Shown here: positions 1 to 7,799 of the stretch, one piece after another | How positions within the stretch are numbered: the stretch's first letter is position 1 | Layout: each line of letters opens with the position of its first letter | Source of the DNA: Thermoproteota archaeon | Lineage (GTDB): Archaea; Thermoproteota; Korarchaeia; Korarchaeales; Korarchaeaceae | Assembly: GCA_027491555.1 (NCBI GenBank) | Contig: JAOZGN010000041.1 | Location: 1-64,000 of the forward strand | Length of the DNA: 64,000 nucleotides | Reading direction: 5' to 3' | Made by a program: the position numbers and the translations under genes | Notes under the pieces: generated by a model | Seen by the model: only the letters and a program-made list of their open reading frames with translations | What the model was told of the DNA's origin: nothing | Database searches by the model: none

Positions 1-70
1 CCCTGTCCGCGTACTCCCTCATCTTCCTCCTCACTTCTCGCGGCACCTTGAAGCTGACGACCTCCGACAT
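1..70 (-). CDS. VapB-type antitoxin, N-terminal fragment cut by the window edge
   Basis: Reading leftward from an ATG at 70-68, the first 23 codons give MSEVVSFKVPREVRRKMREY and then A-D-R before the window ends. This opening (a short beta strand, then a basic helix with VPREVRRKM) is typical of archaeal VapB/ribbon-helix-helix antitoxins that pair with PIN toxins. A TATA-like stretch lies about 30 nt upstream and a palindrome sits directly before the start codon, as expected for an autoregulated toxin-antitoxin operon. The toxin gene would lie outside the window. The family call rests on only 23 residues. Confidence 0.55.
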   Translation of the reverse strand, partial: MSEVVSFKVPREVRRKMREYADR

Positions 71-75
71 CGGGC

Positions 76-120
76 GGTATACCAAATGTGCGATTTTAAG
101 TATTACCTAAATGGTATACT
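76..120 (-). promoter_or_regulatory. Promoter and paired GGTATACC operator of the edge antitoxin
   Basis: GGTATACC (76-83) is a perfect 8-bp palindrome just before the antitoxin ATG, and a second half-matching copy, GGTATACT, lies at 113-120. Between them, on the minus strand, an A/T-rich ACTTAAAAT centred near 99 can serve as TATA box, which would start the transcript close to the ATG at 70. A TATA box bracketed by two copies of a palindrome is the usual layout for antitoxin autorepression. Binding is inferred. Confidence 0.45.
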
Positions 121-411
121 CTCTCCCCGGGCCCGTTCGTCACGCCAGGATCGGGTTCCCTTATAGTACCTCCACGCCCCTGCCCTGAGAACTCCGCAGT
201 CTGGGCATGTTTGCTCAGGAGCTTCCCGTCCTCCTGTCTCAGCTCTGCAGATTGGCCGCTTCTTACGGCAGGGTTGAAAGCCCGGGGCGCCATAAACACA
301 CTCACCGGTGATACCTTCCCACCAACTCAAACTCAGCCAGCTAGACGCCCGGCAGGAGGCCGGCCCCAATTCGGCCGCAGCTAGATTTTTCACTAGGGTA
401 GTCTAGTATGA
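121..411. other. Intergenic stretch without a supportable gene
   Basis: The open frames here (minus-strand frames covering 96-393) have no ribosome-binding site or recognisable domain. A CPDC motif and an APGFQP tail vaguely recall the C-terminus of IS605-type TnpB proteins, but no transposase core is present. I see nothing else until the promoter of the next gene. Confidence 0.4.
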
Positions 412-488
412 AAGTTCTAAAGTATAGAACTTAAATAGTCTTTGCTTTTCAGCAAATAACTAATCTTTACCATAGGAATGCAGGTGAT
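412..488 (+). promoter_or_regulatory. Promoter with perfect inverted repeat and strong SD for the Cys-rich precursor
   Basis: AAGTTCTA (412-419) and TAGAACTT (425-432) form a perfect 8-bp inverted repeat with a 5-bp spacer. The right arm runs into a TATA-like CTTAAATA (430-437), so a protein bound to the repeat would cover the BRE/TATA region. AGGTGAT (482-488) is a strong Shine-Dalgarno site 5 nt before the ATG at 494. Together they suggest a tightly controlled but well translated gene; the regulator is unknown. Confidence 0.55.
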
Positions 489-493
489 ATTCT

Positions 494-1444
494 ATGCCAA
501 ATGCAAGACATCCCGCGTTTCTGCTGGGACTGCTTGGAGCCGCCTCCTTGTTAAATGGATTCATCGTAATAGGTCTACACTTGAGCCAAATTAGTCCCCT
601 CCTAGAGAGAGCTTTGATCCTCCTTGAGGCAGCGTTCCTGCCGGCACTCGTACTCCTCGCCTACAAGGCCACGAGAGAGCGTTGTGAGTGTGAACGATCG
701 GCCGTGGAGTTTGAGGGGGGAGGCCTGAAGCGCAGAGAATTCCTATCGATGGGATTCAAGCTCCTCATCGTGGCGACCCTCGCACAGCTGGGACTCGGGA
801 GGGTCGCCAAGGCGATGGCTGCTCCCCAGGTGGCGAAGGTCAAGAGACTCGAGGTGTTGGATTCTAGGAGGTTGGACGAGGATCTGGCGAGGGATTTCGC
901 GGAGAAGATAGTTAAGAGAGAATTCGTAAGGTCGCTCCTTGGTAAGACCGGGCTAGGAGTTAAAGTGCCTGCAGAGGGAGTGTCGGCTGGCGAGCACATA
1001 GTCATGGTTGACGGAGAGCCCGCGAAGCTCACCGCCGTAGGAATCCCCGTAGACGAGAGACATGTGGTCTTGGCCAGGAGGTTCGAGTTCGACGACGGCG
1101 ATGTTAAGGAAGACGCCTTTCTCTGGGAGATACGTGGCGACAAGCTTATTCTCAAGGCCGTCTCTTCCGAGGACGGAGGAGTCAGCATCCTAGGCGGCTG
1201 CGGCATCTACTGCCGATATGACTCCGAATGCCCCCTCAATTATTACTGCAGTTGGTACTGCTGCGACATAAGCTGGACCTGCGTCCTGAGAGAGTGTGCA
1301 CAGGCGGCGTACTGCGCTATTCCATGTGCAATAAGCACGTCGGCTTGCATCGCATGTATACTGGTCTGGTGCGCCTACTCAACCATCGGGAGGTGCTGTG
1401 AGCGCTGGGGGAAGAAGTGCTTTAAGGAACCCCCTTACGGGTGA
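494..1444 (+). CDS. Membrane/Tat-type precursor with Cys-rich C-terminal domain, halocin-C8-like
   Basis: The protein has 316 residues. Two hydrophobic segments (about 7-32 and 38-57) are followed by a twin-arginine stretch LKRREFLSMGFKLL (78-91) and a hydrophobic run ending AKAMAAP (about 105-111), which looks like an internal Tat signal. Residues about 112-232 form a charged, soluble middle domain. Residues 236-309 hold 16 cysteines in about 74 residues, including the pattern CAIPC, CIAC and RCCERWGKKC. The layout Tat signal, middle domain, compact Cys-rich C-terminus matches halocin C8 precursors, where the middle part is the immunity protein and the tail is the released antimicrobial peptide. 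Similarity is by architecture and Cys spacing; no homology search was possible. It could also be a secreted disulfide-rich protein of other function. The start is fixed by AGGTGAT five nt upstream. Confidence 0.6.
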   Translation: MPNARHPAFLLGLLGAASLLNGFIVIGLHLSQISPLLERALILLEAAFLPALVLLAYKATRERCECERSAVEFEGGGLKRREFLSMGFKLLIVATLAQLGLGRVAKAMAAPQVAKVKRLEVLDSRRLDEDLARDFAEKIVKREFVRSLLGKTGLGVKVPAEGVSAGEHIVMVDGEPAKLTAVGIPVDERHVVLARRFEFDDGDVKEDAFLWEIRGDKLILKAVSSEDGGVSILGGCGIYCRYDSECPLNYYCSWYCCDISWTCVLRECAQAAYCAIPCAISTSACIACILVWCAYSTIGRCCERWGKKCFKEPPYG

Positions 1445-1451
1445 AGCAGAG

Positions 1452-1799
1452 ATGAGCCGGTCGACGAGGTCCCTTCCGAGGCTCGTCCCTCCCCTGTACT
1501 TCTACCTCCTAGCGTGCGCCCTGTACGTGAAGTACGCCGTGGCTCCGGCCCTCAGGGCCCTCCTCGGGTCGGAGTCCTGGCCGCTCGGCTCGGTGACCTC
1601 GCCTCCGACTCTGCTGTTCGCCGCCCTCACCCTGGGCCTGGGGGGCTTCCTGATCTACTACCCGAGGGCGCTGGCCAGGGCAGTCAGGAGAGGCGACGCC
1701 TGGTGGAGGACCCCGGTGGTGGGCGTCAGAGTCGGCTCGCTGGCCGTTGGGGCCTGGCTCGCCTGGCTGGCGCTGGCTCACGCGATCGGCCTGGCCTGA
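1452..1799 (+). CDS. Small membrane protein next to the Cys-rich precursor
   Basis: About 115 residues with three predicted membrane segments: LVPPLYFYLLACALYVKYAV near the start, a middle LLFAALTLGLGGFLIYY, and a last VGSLAVGAWLAWLALAHAIG. The frame is open from 1398, but the ATG at 1452, seven nt after the upstream stop, fits better than an overlap with the cysteine-rich tail. Tight spacing indicates co-transcription with the precursor, so a role in its export, processing or self-protection is plausible. I do not recognise the family. Confidence 0.55.
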   Translation: MSRSTRSLPRLVPPLYFYLLACALYVKYAVAPALRALLGSESWPLGSVTSPPTLLFAALTLGLGGFLIYYPRALARAVRRGDAWWRTPVVGVRVGSLAVGAWLAWLALAHAIGLA

Positions 1800-2799
1800 C
1801 CGGGGGCCGAACGGAGGGTTCCAGGGCTGGACGCCTCGGGGGGATCGATGTTCACCCAACCTCCTAGTCGAGGAGAGGGGAGCCCCCTGGGCGCGAGCCT
1901 GGAGGGGGTCGACAGCCCACGCACGGGCCCATTTGGCGGGGGGTCGCGCGCGGGTGGTGCACCTGGGTCCGGTCGATCTTCGCCCCCCAAGGTGGGAGGG
2001 TCATCCTCTAGTCCGCCGACCTCTCGTCCGTGGGCTCGCCCGTCAGTGTGTCGGCCTGGGTCTCCGACGAGGGGACCGGGAGGAGGTACAGGACCTGAGC
2101 CGTGGCGTCCAGTGTGGGCGGGGCGTACCTGGTCTCGGCCGCCTACGCAGAGGAATCAAAGGCCTGGAGGTTCGAGCTCTCCCTGGCCATGGTCCTCATG
2201 CTGGCCCGCGACTCCCTAAATCTCGCGGCGGGGACGGCGTTGGCGCGCGTCGGGAGGCGGGAGGACTTATACAGCCGTCCGGGGGATGGCCCCCTCTCAA
2301 GGGGACGGCCTCGCCAGCCGCATGGAGAGCCCATTCAGGGCCCCCAGGAGGAACCTGGGAGCGGCCGTCCCCCGGCTGATCCAACGCGTGGCGTGGAGGT
2401 TCTGGCGTCCCTGGGCATCGCGGCCTCCCTCATGGGGTTCCCACGGGGCGCTGTGGCCCTCGCCAGGTGGAAGGGGGCCGGAGCTCCTCTCGTTCCTCGC
2501 CCTCGCCCCCCTCCGGGTAAAGTACGGCCTGAGCAGGCCCTCCGCCGAGCGTGGTCCGGCGCCGTCCCCTCGATCAGGAACCTCTCGTAGTCGTCTGCCC
2601 TCTCGACGGGGACCCTTCCCAGCGAGCATGTTTTTCGCCCTCTTCACCGCACATGGGGACGATATCAGCGACGCGCCCTTTCCACTCATCCCCGCGAGGT
2701 GGCCTCTCAGGGCTGCCCGATGGGGAGAGTGTCCGCCCGACTTTGCGTCTGGCGAGTCCCACGTGAGGGCGCGCGAAGCAAGGGAAGGCAGGGCGAGAG
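1800..2799. other. GC-rich region without an intact gene
   Basis: This kilobase is very GC-rich and every frame is open by chance in places, but none has a convincing start signal or continuous protein-like composition. Short protein-like pieces switch frame (see the remnant at 2102-2620). No RNA gene or repeat is evident. Confidence 0.5.
2102..2620 (+). pseudogene. Probable remnant of a membrane protein gene with frameshifts
   Basis: From 2102 the frame reads plausible protein (KAWRFELSLAMVLMLARDSL, then AAGTALARVGRRED), turns into Pro/Gly/Arg-rich noise, and becomes protein-like again near 2390-2470 (EVLASLGIAASLMGFPRGAV, then ALARWKGAG). The continuation ELLSFLALAPLRVKYGLSRP appears in a different frame. 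Hydrophobic pieces split between frames suggest an old membrane-protein gene broken by indels. The original function cannot be told. Confidence 0.3.
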
Positions 2800-3189
2800 C
2801 TACCTGAATTTCACTACTTCCACGTCCAATCCTTCAAAGTGCTTGTCATCTGTCACGACCTTAGCGCCAACAGAGTAGGCACTTGCCGCTATCAGGGCAT
2901 CGGCAATCGGGATCGCCCTCGCCTTATACTCTCCTGCCTTCACCGCCACCCGCTCGTCTATTGGGACCACCTTTAAATTTGATAGTTTTATCTGTTCTAC
3001 CCTCTTTCTTGCGACCTTCTCTCCCAATCTTCTAAAGTAAAGGTAGTAAATCTCCGTTATAGTGATGGAACTTAGGAATCCTTCCGCCACACCCTCGTCA
3101 ACCTTTCCCAAGAGTTTCTCGACGAATTCTGCTCCGTCCTCGTCGTTGAAGAATGCGACGAGCGCCTTGGTGTCGAAGAGATACTTCAT
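2800..3189 (-). CDS. vapC: VapC-type PIN-domain toxin
   Basis: The product has about 129 residues and starts MKYLFDTKALVAFFND, with the first PIN-domain aspartate in FDTKAL. ITEIYYLYF carries the conserved glutamate, and PIADALIAASA and VVTDDKHFEGL carry the remaining acidic residues. PIN-domain toxins of this class are Mg2+-dependent ribonucleases, commonly acting on tRNA or rRNA. The ATG at 3189 overlaps the TGA of the upstream antitoxin (ATGA), which argues for translational coupling and against the longer frame to 3216. All acidic residues are present, so the toxin looks active. Confidence 0.85.
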   Translation of the reverse strand: MKYLFDTKALVAFFNDEDGAEFVEKLLGKVDEGVAEGFLSSITITEIYYLYFRRLGEKVARKRVEQIKLSNLKVVPIDERVAVKAGEYKARAIPIADALIAASAYSVGAKVVTDDKHFEGLDVEVVKFR

Positions 3190-3431
3190 GCTCTCGCCTC
3201 GAATTCTCTGTCCCACTCCTCTCTAATTTCTTCAATCTCCTCCGAAGCTCTCTCTATTTTATCCACGCCCCTCAACGTGGATAGTTTAACGATTGGCCTT
3301 AGAATTATTACATCGTCCCTCCTCTCAAGCAACAATTTATCACCTTCTGAGAGTTTCAGTTCTTTCCTGATCTTTGCGGGGATCACGATCTGACCCTTTG
3401 AGGACAGTCTTACAATCTCCATTTTTCCCAC
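3186..3431 (-). CDS. vapB: AbrB/SpoVT-type VapB antitoxin
   Basis: The 81-residue protein begins MGKMEIVRLSSKGQIVIPAK, a textbook swapped-hairpin AbrB DNA-binding domain (SSKGQIVIP, then KLSEGDKLLLERR). The C-terminal acidic part (ASEEIEEIREEWDREFEA) is the likely toxin-binding arm. It would neutralise the PIN toxin encoded immediately downstream and repress the pair. The start is either GTG 3431, which the TATA position would make nearly leaderless, or the in-frame ATG at 3422, which gives the more usual family N-terminus. Confidence 0.85.
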   Translation of the reverse strand: MGKMEIVRLSSKGQIVIPAKIRKELKLSEGDKLLLERRDDVIILRPIVKLSTLRGVDKIERASEEIEEIREEWDREFEARA

Positions 3432-3432
3432 A

Positions 3433-3463
3433 TTACACGAAGTGTAAGAAGGACCATTTAAGT
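3433..3463 (-). promoter_or_regulatory. vapBC operator palindrome and TATA box
   Basis: TTACAC-GAA-GTGTAA (3433-3447) is a perfect 6-bp inverted repeat directly upstream of the antitoxin start. On the minus strand ACTTAAATG (3463-3455) is a TATA-like box about 28 nt before GTG 3431. AbrB-type antitoxins bind such palindromes; occupancy here would cover the transcription start and repress the operon. Confidence 0.6.
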
Positions 3464-3599
3464 TTCACCTTCCCCACCTCCAGCCTTCCCGACTCGGCTC
3501 CTCCAAGCACGGCCCCCTCCAAGACCCTCAGCCCAAACCCGTTCGGGCTGGGGTCGGAATCTGCGTCCGGGCATCCCGGATCCTCACTGCGCAACGCGG

Positions 3600-3790
3600 T
3601 CAGGACGAGGTTGGAGGGAAAGGTGACTGGCCTGGATGTGTAGCTCGGCCTCCTCTCGGCCCACCACGAAGAACTCGAAGGGGTGCCTCCTCGAAGGCCA
3701 GCCTCCTCTCCACCTCGCGCCTCAGCCGCTCCCCCGGGCTCTGCCAGCGATTTCAAGCTAGACCCCTGCCTCTCCGCCGGGCCGGGCGGG
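3600..3790 (-). pseudogene. Remnant of a broken gene
   Basis: Minus-strand translation gives ERLRREVERRLAFEE and, after a one-base shift, PFEFFVVGREEAELHIQASH. Both halves have strongly protein-like composition and join naturally if one base is restored. Flanking sequence is uninformative, so only this central piece is recognisable. No family is assigned. The remaining gap from 3464 to 3835 shows no other gene. Confidence 0.4.
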
Positions 3791-3835
3791 GGCGCCAAGC
3801 CTAAGTAATCCGCCTGTCTCGGGGCGCGGTCCGCC

Positions 3836-4864
3836 TTGTGCTCCGCCGTTCAGAGGGTCAAGCTCTCCCTGGGCGACGTCCCGATCGTTCCGGACTCCCA
3901 GGTCGCTGAGGTCCTCTCTCCGACCGTGGAGACGTTCCGCTGGGTCAACCTCCTCACCAGGGAGGTCCTCTCCAGGGTCAGGGAGTTGGTCTTCGACAAG
4001 CTCTCCATCTACGTGCCCACCTCAGACCCTGACTACCCCACCAGGGTCAGGACGATGGCTGGGGCGTGGGGCAGGTACACGTGCGTCCGCTCTTTCGCAG
4101 CCAACGAGAGGAACAGGGCCAGGGGGAGGAGGCTCTCCACGAACCTGTGCGCGATCTTCGACACCGAGACCACCGAGCTTCTGGCGGTGATGGAGGGAAA
4201 CCTGATCTCCGATTTCAGGACCGCGTCAATAGCCGCGGTAGGAGTGGAGGCCTGCGCCAGGGCCAAGGGCCTCCGAGACGCGGAGTACGATGCCTCCGTC
4301 CTCGGGTCGACCGGCTCGGTGGGGAGGCGCGTCATCTTGGCACTCTCCGCCCTGGACCTTAGGCCCGGCAGGGTGCTGCTCTCAGCCAAGAGCCCCGGGA
4401 GATTCGGGAGCGTGAGGGAGCGCCTCGCCCACGTAGCCCAGGAGCTGGACCCGGAGGTGAGGAAGACCGTGGAGCTCACTCCATGCGAGGCCCTCGACGA
4501 GGCGCTCGCCGCGGACGTGGTCGTGGACTGCATAGCCCTTCCCAGGCCGACATCCCTGGTGAGGGAGCTGAGGGAGGCCGTGATCTACGCTGACGTCGGG
4601 AAGCACGCCCTCGACCTGAACCTGGCTTCAAAGTTCGACACCTACGTCTTCGACAGCCTCGACCTGAGGAAGATGCCCAGCCCGGCCACGTTCGCCCTGA
4701 ACATCAGGACCATGCTCACCGACAGGAGGTTCCGCGTGCTGGAGCTGGCAGAGGTGATGAAGGGCGAGGAGGTGGGGAAGAGGACGCTGTACACGGTCCT
4801 TGGTGTGCCTTCGGTGGACGCGGCCCTCGCTGAGAGGGTGCTGAGGGGCCTAGGGCTAGCCTGA
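3836..4864 (+). CDS. Ornithine cyclodeaminase / mu-crystallin family dehydrogenase
   Basis: The 342-residue protein has the family layout. An N-terminal substrate-domain half includes GNLISDFRTASIAAVGVEAC, equivalent to the conserved R-T-A-A segment. A Rossmann fold follows, with VLGSTGSVGRRVILAL as dinucleotide-binding loop, then a C-terminal return (FALNIRTMLTDRRF). Members are NAD(P)-dependent ornithine cyclodeaminases, alanine dehydrogenases or ketimine reductases; the substrate cannot be told. The nucleotide loop reads G-S-T-G-S-V-G instead of the usual G-A-G-x-Q-G. The start TTG 3836 is uncertain because no clear ribosome site precedes it. Confidence 0.65.
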   Translation: MCSAVQRVKLSLGDVPIVPDSQVAEVLSPTVETFRWVNLLTREVLSRVRELVFDKLSIYVPTSDPDYPTRVRTMAGAWGRYTCVRSFAANERNRARGRRLSTNLCAIFDTETTELLAVMEGNLISDFRTASIAAVGVEACARAKGLRDAEYDASVLGSTGSVGRRVILALSALDLRPGRVLLSAKSPGRFGSVRERLAHVAQELDPEVRKTVELTPCEALDEALAADVVVDCIALPRPTSLVRELREAVIYADVGKHALDLNLASKFDTYVFDSLDLRKMPSPATFALNIRTMLTDRRFRVLELAEVMKGEEVGKRTLYTVLGVPSVDAALAERVLRGLGLA

Positions 4865-4977
4865 CTCAGCACGCCCCCTGTCGCCGCCCCAAACTCTCGA
4901 GTCGCGACGCTCCCTTGCTGACACTCGGCCGGTGCGAAAGTGCGTTGACCGGGAGTTCCTTCCAATTGTTAACGTAA

Positions 4978-5066
4978 ATAACGGCGTAACAGTTATTATA
5001 AAATGGTTTTACGGCCGTTATCTCTGATCCATTTTTATAGGACCTGGCCCCAAACGGCCCGAGGTG
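4978..5066 (+). promoter_or_regulatory. Promoter region of the DUF438 gene with inverted repeats
   Basis: ATAACGGC (4978-4985) and GCCGTTAT (5014-5021) form a perfect 8-bp inverted repeat across 28 bp. Inside it AATAAC and GTTATT (about 4977-4998) form a second one, and ACGGCCGT (5011-5018) is itself a palindrome. Candidate TATA boxes are ATTATAAAAT (about 4995-5004) and TTTTTATA (5032-5039). GAGGTG (5061-5066) is the ribosome site for the GTG at 5072. The dense symmetry suggests an operator, possibly for a redox or nitrosative-stress regulator. Confidence 0.45.
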
Positions 5067-5071
5067 TCTGA

Positions 5072-6385
5072 GTGACAGACACGCTGGAGGACAGGAAGGA
5101 GCAGATCAAGGCGCTCCTAAAGAGGATCCACGAGGGCGAGGACATGGAGACCCTAAAGGAGAGGTTCAAGGACATCCTGAGATCCGTCAGCCCCATGGAG
5201 ATCCCCCTGATCGAGCAGGAGCTCGTCGCGGAGGGCGTTCCAGTTCAGGAGATCGCAAGGTTGTGCGACGTGCATGTCGAGCTGTTCAGGGAGGCGGTGG
5301 CCGGCGGCCTCACGCCGGGCGACGTTCAGCCGGGCCACCCGCTCCACACGCGCCTGCTGGAGAACGAGCAGATAGTCAAGGACGCAGAGGTCCTGAACCT
5401 GTACGCCCGCTCCCTGGGCATGGTGGAGGGAAAGGCCAGGGAGAACTCGCTTAAGGTTCTGAAAAGCCTGGCAGGGGAGTTGAGGGGGGTGTCGAGGCAC
5501 TACGCAAAGGATGAGATGATCGTCTTCCCGTACATCGAGAGGCGGGGCCTCACGGCCGTTCCCAGGGTGCTGTGGACCAAGCACGACCAGATAAGGAACC
5601 TGATCAGGGGGTTCAACCGCCTCGTCCAGGGGGACGCGTCCGACTGGAAGAGGTTCTCCTCGCTGGTCTCAAAGAAGGCTGAGGAGCTGTCCAAGGCCCT
5701 GGTCGACATGGTGTTCCGCGAGAACAACATACTCTACCCGACGCTCAGGGTCCTGCTCTCCGAGGGCGAGTGGGCCGCCATCCGAAAGATGGACGACGAG
5801 ATAGGGTACTACAAGGTGCGGCCCGCCGAGGGTTGGACGCCGAGCGCAGAGCCCCTGCTCCCACACCAGGTGAGCCCCGAGATCACCGAGGAGCAGAGGG
5901 AGAGGCTACCCCAGGAGGTGAGGGCCATCCTCTCGTCCAAGGGGGCCGGGCCGGTGGACTTCTCGATCGAGAGGGAGGGTGACCTGAAGCTGGAATCGGG
6001 GTACCTCTCGCCCGAGGAGGTGGAGGCCATCTTCTCGGCCCTGCCCGTCGACGTAACATTCGTCGACGCCACCGACAGGGTGAGGTTCTTCTCCCACGGC
6101 CAGCCGAGGATATTTCCTAGGGCCAAGTCGGTCCTGGGCAGGCCGGTGCACCTCTGCCATCCGCCCAAGAGCGTCCACATCGTCGAGAGGATACTAGAGG
6201 AGTTCAAGGCCGGCAGGAGGGACGTGGCGGAGTTCTGGATAAGGGTGGGCGACCGAATGGTCCACATCCGCTACTTCCCCGTCAGGGACAGGGACGGGAG
6301 GTACTTGGGCACCCTGGAGGTGGTCCAAGACGTCACCGACATAAGGAAGCTGGAGGGCGAGCGGAGGATACTGGACTGGAAATGA
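5072..6385 (+). CDS. DUF438 - hemerythrin-like - PAS domain sensor protein
   Basis: The 437-residue protein shows three parts. A DUF438 domain lies at about 5-75 (LKRIHEGEDMETLKERFKDI, then EIPLIEQELVAEGVP). A hemerythrin/HHE-type helical domain at about 85-250 has the metal-ligand-like HPLHTRLLENE, RHYAKDEMIVFPYIERRG, LWTKHDQIR and RENNILYPTLRVLL. A PAS domain at about 315-430 (LPVDVTFVDATDRVRFFSHG, then HLCHPPKSVHIVERIL) resembles those at the end of many DUF438 proteins. Such proteins bind a di-iron centre and are linked to NO or O2 sensing or detoxification in anaerobes. There is no kinase domain. The GTG start has GAGGTG five nt upstream. It converges on the heme-copper-like membrane gene, with which it may share a function. 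Confidence 0.8.
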   Translation: MTDTLEDRKEQIKALLKRIHEGEDMETLKERFKDILRSVSPMEIPLIEQELVAEGVPVQEIARLCDVHVELFREAVAGGLTPGDVQPGHPLHTRLLENEQIVKDAEVLNLYARSLGMVEGKARENSLKVLKSLAGELRGVSRHYAKDEMIVFPYIERRGLTAVPRVLWTKHDQIRNLIRGFNRLVQGDASDWKRFSSLVSKKAEELSKALVDMVFRENNILYPTLRVLLSEGEWAAIRKMDDEIGYYKVRPAEGWTPSAEPLLPHQVSPEITEEQRERLPQEVRAILSSKGAGPVDFSIEREGDLKLESGYLSPEEVEAIFSALPVDVTFVDATDRVRFFSHGQPRIFPRAKSVLGRPVHLCHPPKSVHIVERILEEFKAGRRDVAEFWIRVGDRMVHIRYFPVRDRDGRYLGTLEVVQDVTDIRKLEGERRILDWK

Positions 6386-6428
6386 TTCCGGCAGGGCCCC
6401 TAGGTGGGGGTGAGGGGGCAAGGCCACC

Positions 6429-7799
6429 TCACCCTCGGGTCTCCCGCCCAACGCGCACCTCGACACCGATCCCGCGGGCCAGGAGAGTCAGGTAGCCCAG
6501 GGCTATCCCCAAGGTCATCACAATGAGCCCAGGCTCGACCAGCAGCCTCAGATAGGCGTTGTCGTAGGGATTGGGGCTGTAGGGGCCGGGCGGGTTGGCC
6601 AGCATGTAGAGGTTCACCGTCACGGCCGCGAGGGCGAAGCCGCCCATGGCGAGCCACAGACCCACCCTCGCCACCCTGGACCGGGTCAGGTCCTCCGGCC
6701 AGTGCAAGTAGACGAACATCAGCGCCACGCCCCAGGCGCCGAGCAGGACGTGCCAGTGGCCCACGTTGAAGGCCAGCTCGGCCCAGTCCCAGGCCGGGTC
6801 CCTGAAAGGTGGATCGAAGACAAGCGGCTTCCTGAGGCTCATGGCCACCAAGGCCCCGGGAACCACCACCGAGGCCCACAGTGTGAAGTTGCCTACGACG
6901 AGGCCCAGCCTCAGGTTCCTCGCCCCTCTAGCCTTCAGACTCGCCGCTGTGGTCGCCGCCACCAACAGGAGGGCGGCCGGAGTGATGACTAGGTGCGCCA
7001 CCTTGCCAACAGGCCACACGGCGAAGCTCGCCGCAGCGGTGAGGACCTGGCCAACGAGAATCGCGTACATCACCCCCCTACCCCACTCGCCCTTCGGGGG
7101 TTCCAAGAGGCTCAGGCCCACGAGGAACACGGCCGTCAGGGCAAGGGCCACCATGGCGTGCTCGTGCCCGGTCAAGGCCCTCCAGAAGACGTTCTCCTCG
7201 GCCAGATCCGGGTTGAACCTCGCGGCGGAGACGGCCTCCAAGAACTCCCCGCGGTGCTCCATGAAGCTCGACCCCAGCCACCCGCCGAGGATCCCCCCGA
7301 CGAGCAGGAGGAGCACCGTGACCCAGAGGTTTACCTGGACCAGCCCACGGGGTCTGAAGTTGAGGAGAAATATGAGCCCAGACGAGAACAGCAGGGCCAG
7401 CCCGGAGACGAACACTCCGTGCCAGAAGAACCCGCCGCCGTAGGCGTAAAGCAGTCCACCAGAAGCCGTCGCCAAGGCCCCCGCGCACGCGAGGTCCAGC
7501 GCAGACCCCCTCGCGCCCTCGGGCAGGAGCCTGGACGCCGGGACGAGGGTGGCGTAGATCAGGGCGGTGAAAACCGCGTGGTAGGTGAAAGCTATCCTCC
7601 CGAGGTAGTCGAACCCGGCCTCGCCCGGCGCTATGATCTCTGCGGCCCCTACCTCCGGGTTGAACCTCGCCCCGGGGAGGTGCTCTGGCAGGCCCAGCGA
7701 GACCCTCAGCGAGGTGAACTGCGGTGAGAGGAGTACCAGGAACCCAACGACCGCCACTAGGAGTGTCGAGGCGATCAGCGCGTGCCTCTCGGCGGGCAT
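6429..7799 (-). CDS. Polytopic membrane protein, heme-copper-oxidase / NO-reductase subunit I-like
   Basis: Starting at ATG 7799 the protein has 456 residues and about twelve hydrophobic segments. Several histidines sit within or beside membrane helices in the pattern of heme-copper oxidases: FTYHAVFTALIY (early helix), TGHEHAMVALAL (central), GKVAHLVITPAALL, and FNVGHWHVLLGAWG, which resembles the GHFH heme-ligand helix. No cytochrome c-binding subunit lies nearby. A divergent quinol-dependent NO or O2 reductase is possible, which would fit the DUF438/hemerythrin neighbour. The longer frame to 7949 lacks protein-like composition, and a TATA-like run about 30 nt before 7799 supports the shorter start. 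Metal-ligand assignments are inferred from pattern only. Confidence 0.5.
   Translation of the reverse strand: MPAERHALIASTLLVAVVGFLVLLSPQFTSLRVSLGLPEHLPGARFNPEVGAAEIIAPGEAGFDYLGRIAFTYHAVFTALIYATLVPASRLLPEGARGSALDLACAGALATASGGLLYAYGGGFFWHGVFVSGLALLFSSGLIFLLNFRPRGLVQVNLWVTVLLLLVGGILGGWLGSSFMEHRGEFLEAVSAARFNPDLAEENVFWRALTGHEHAMVALALTAVFLVGLSLLEPPKGEWGRGVMYAILVGQVLTAAASFAVWPVGKVAHLVITPAALLLVAATTAASLKARGARNLRLGLVVGNFTLWASVVVPGALVAMSLRKPLVFDPPFRDPAWDWAELAFNVGHWHVLLGAWGVALMFVYLHWPEDLTRSRVARVGLWLAMGGFALAAVTVNLYMLANPPGPYSPNPYDNAYLRLLVEPGLIVMTLGIALGYLTLLARGIGVEVRVGRETRG

Noticed and set aside
96..393. Minus-strand frames with CPDC and APGFQP as a TnpB remnant
   Set aside because: No RuvC-like core, no zinc-ribbon pair and no element ends could be found; the similarity is a few residues.
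1509..2379. Overlapping GC-rich frames beside and after the small membrane protein gene
   Set aside because: Pro/Gly/Arg-rich translations without start signals; typical of frame-shifted GC-rich DNA.
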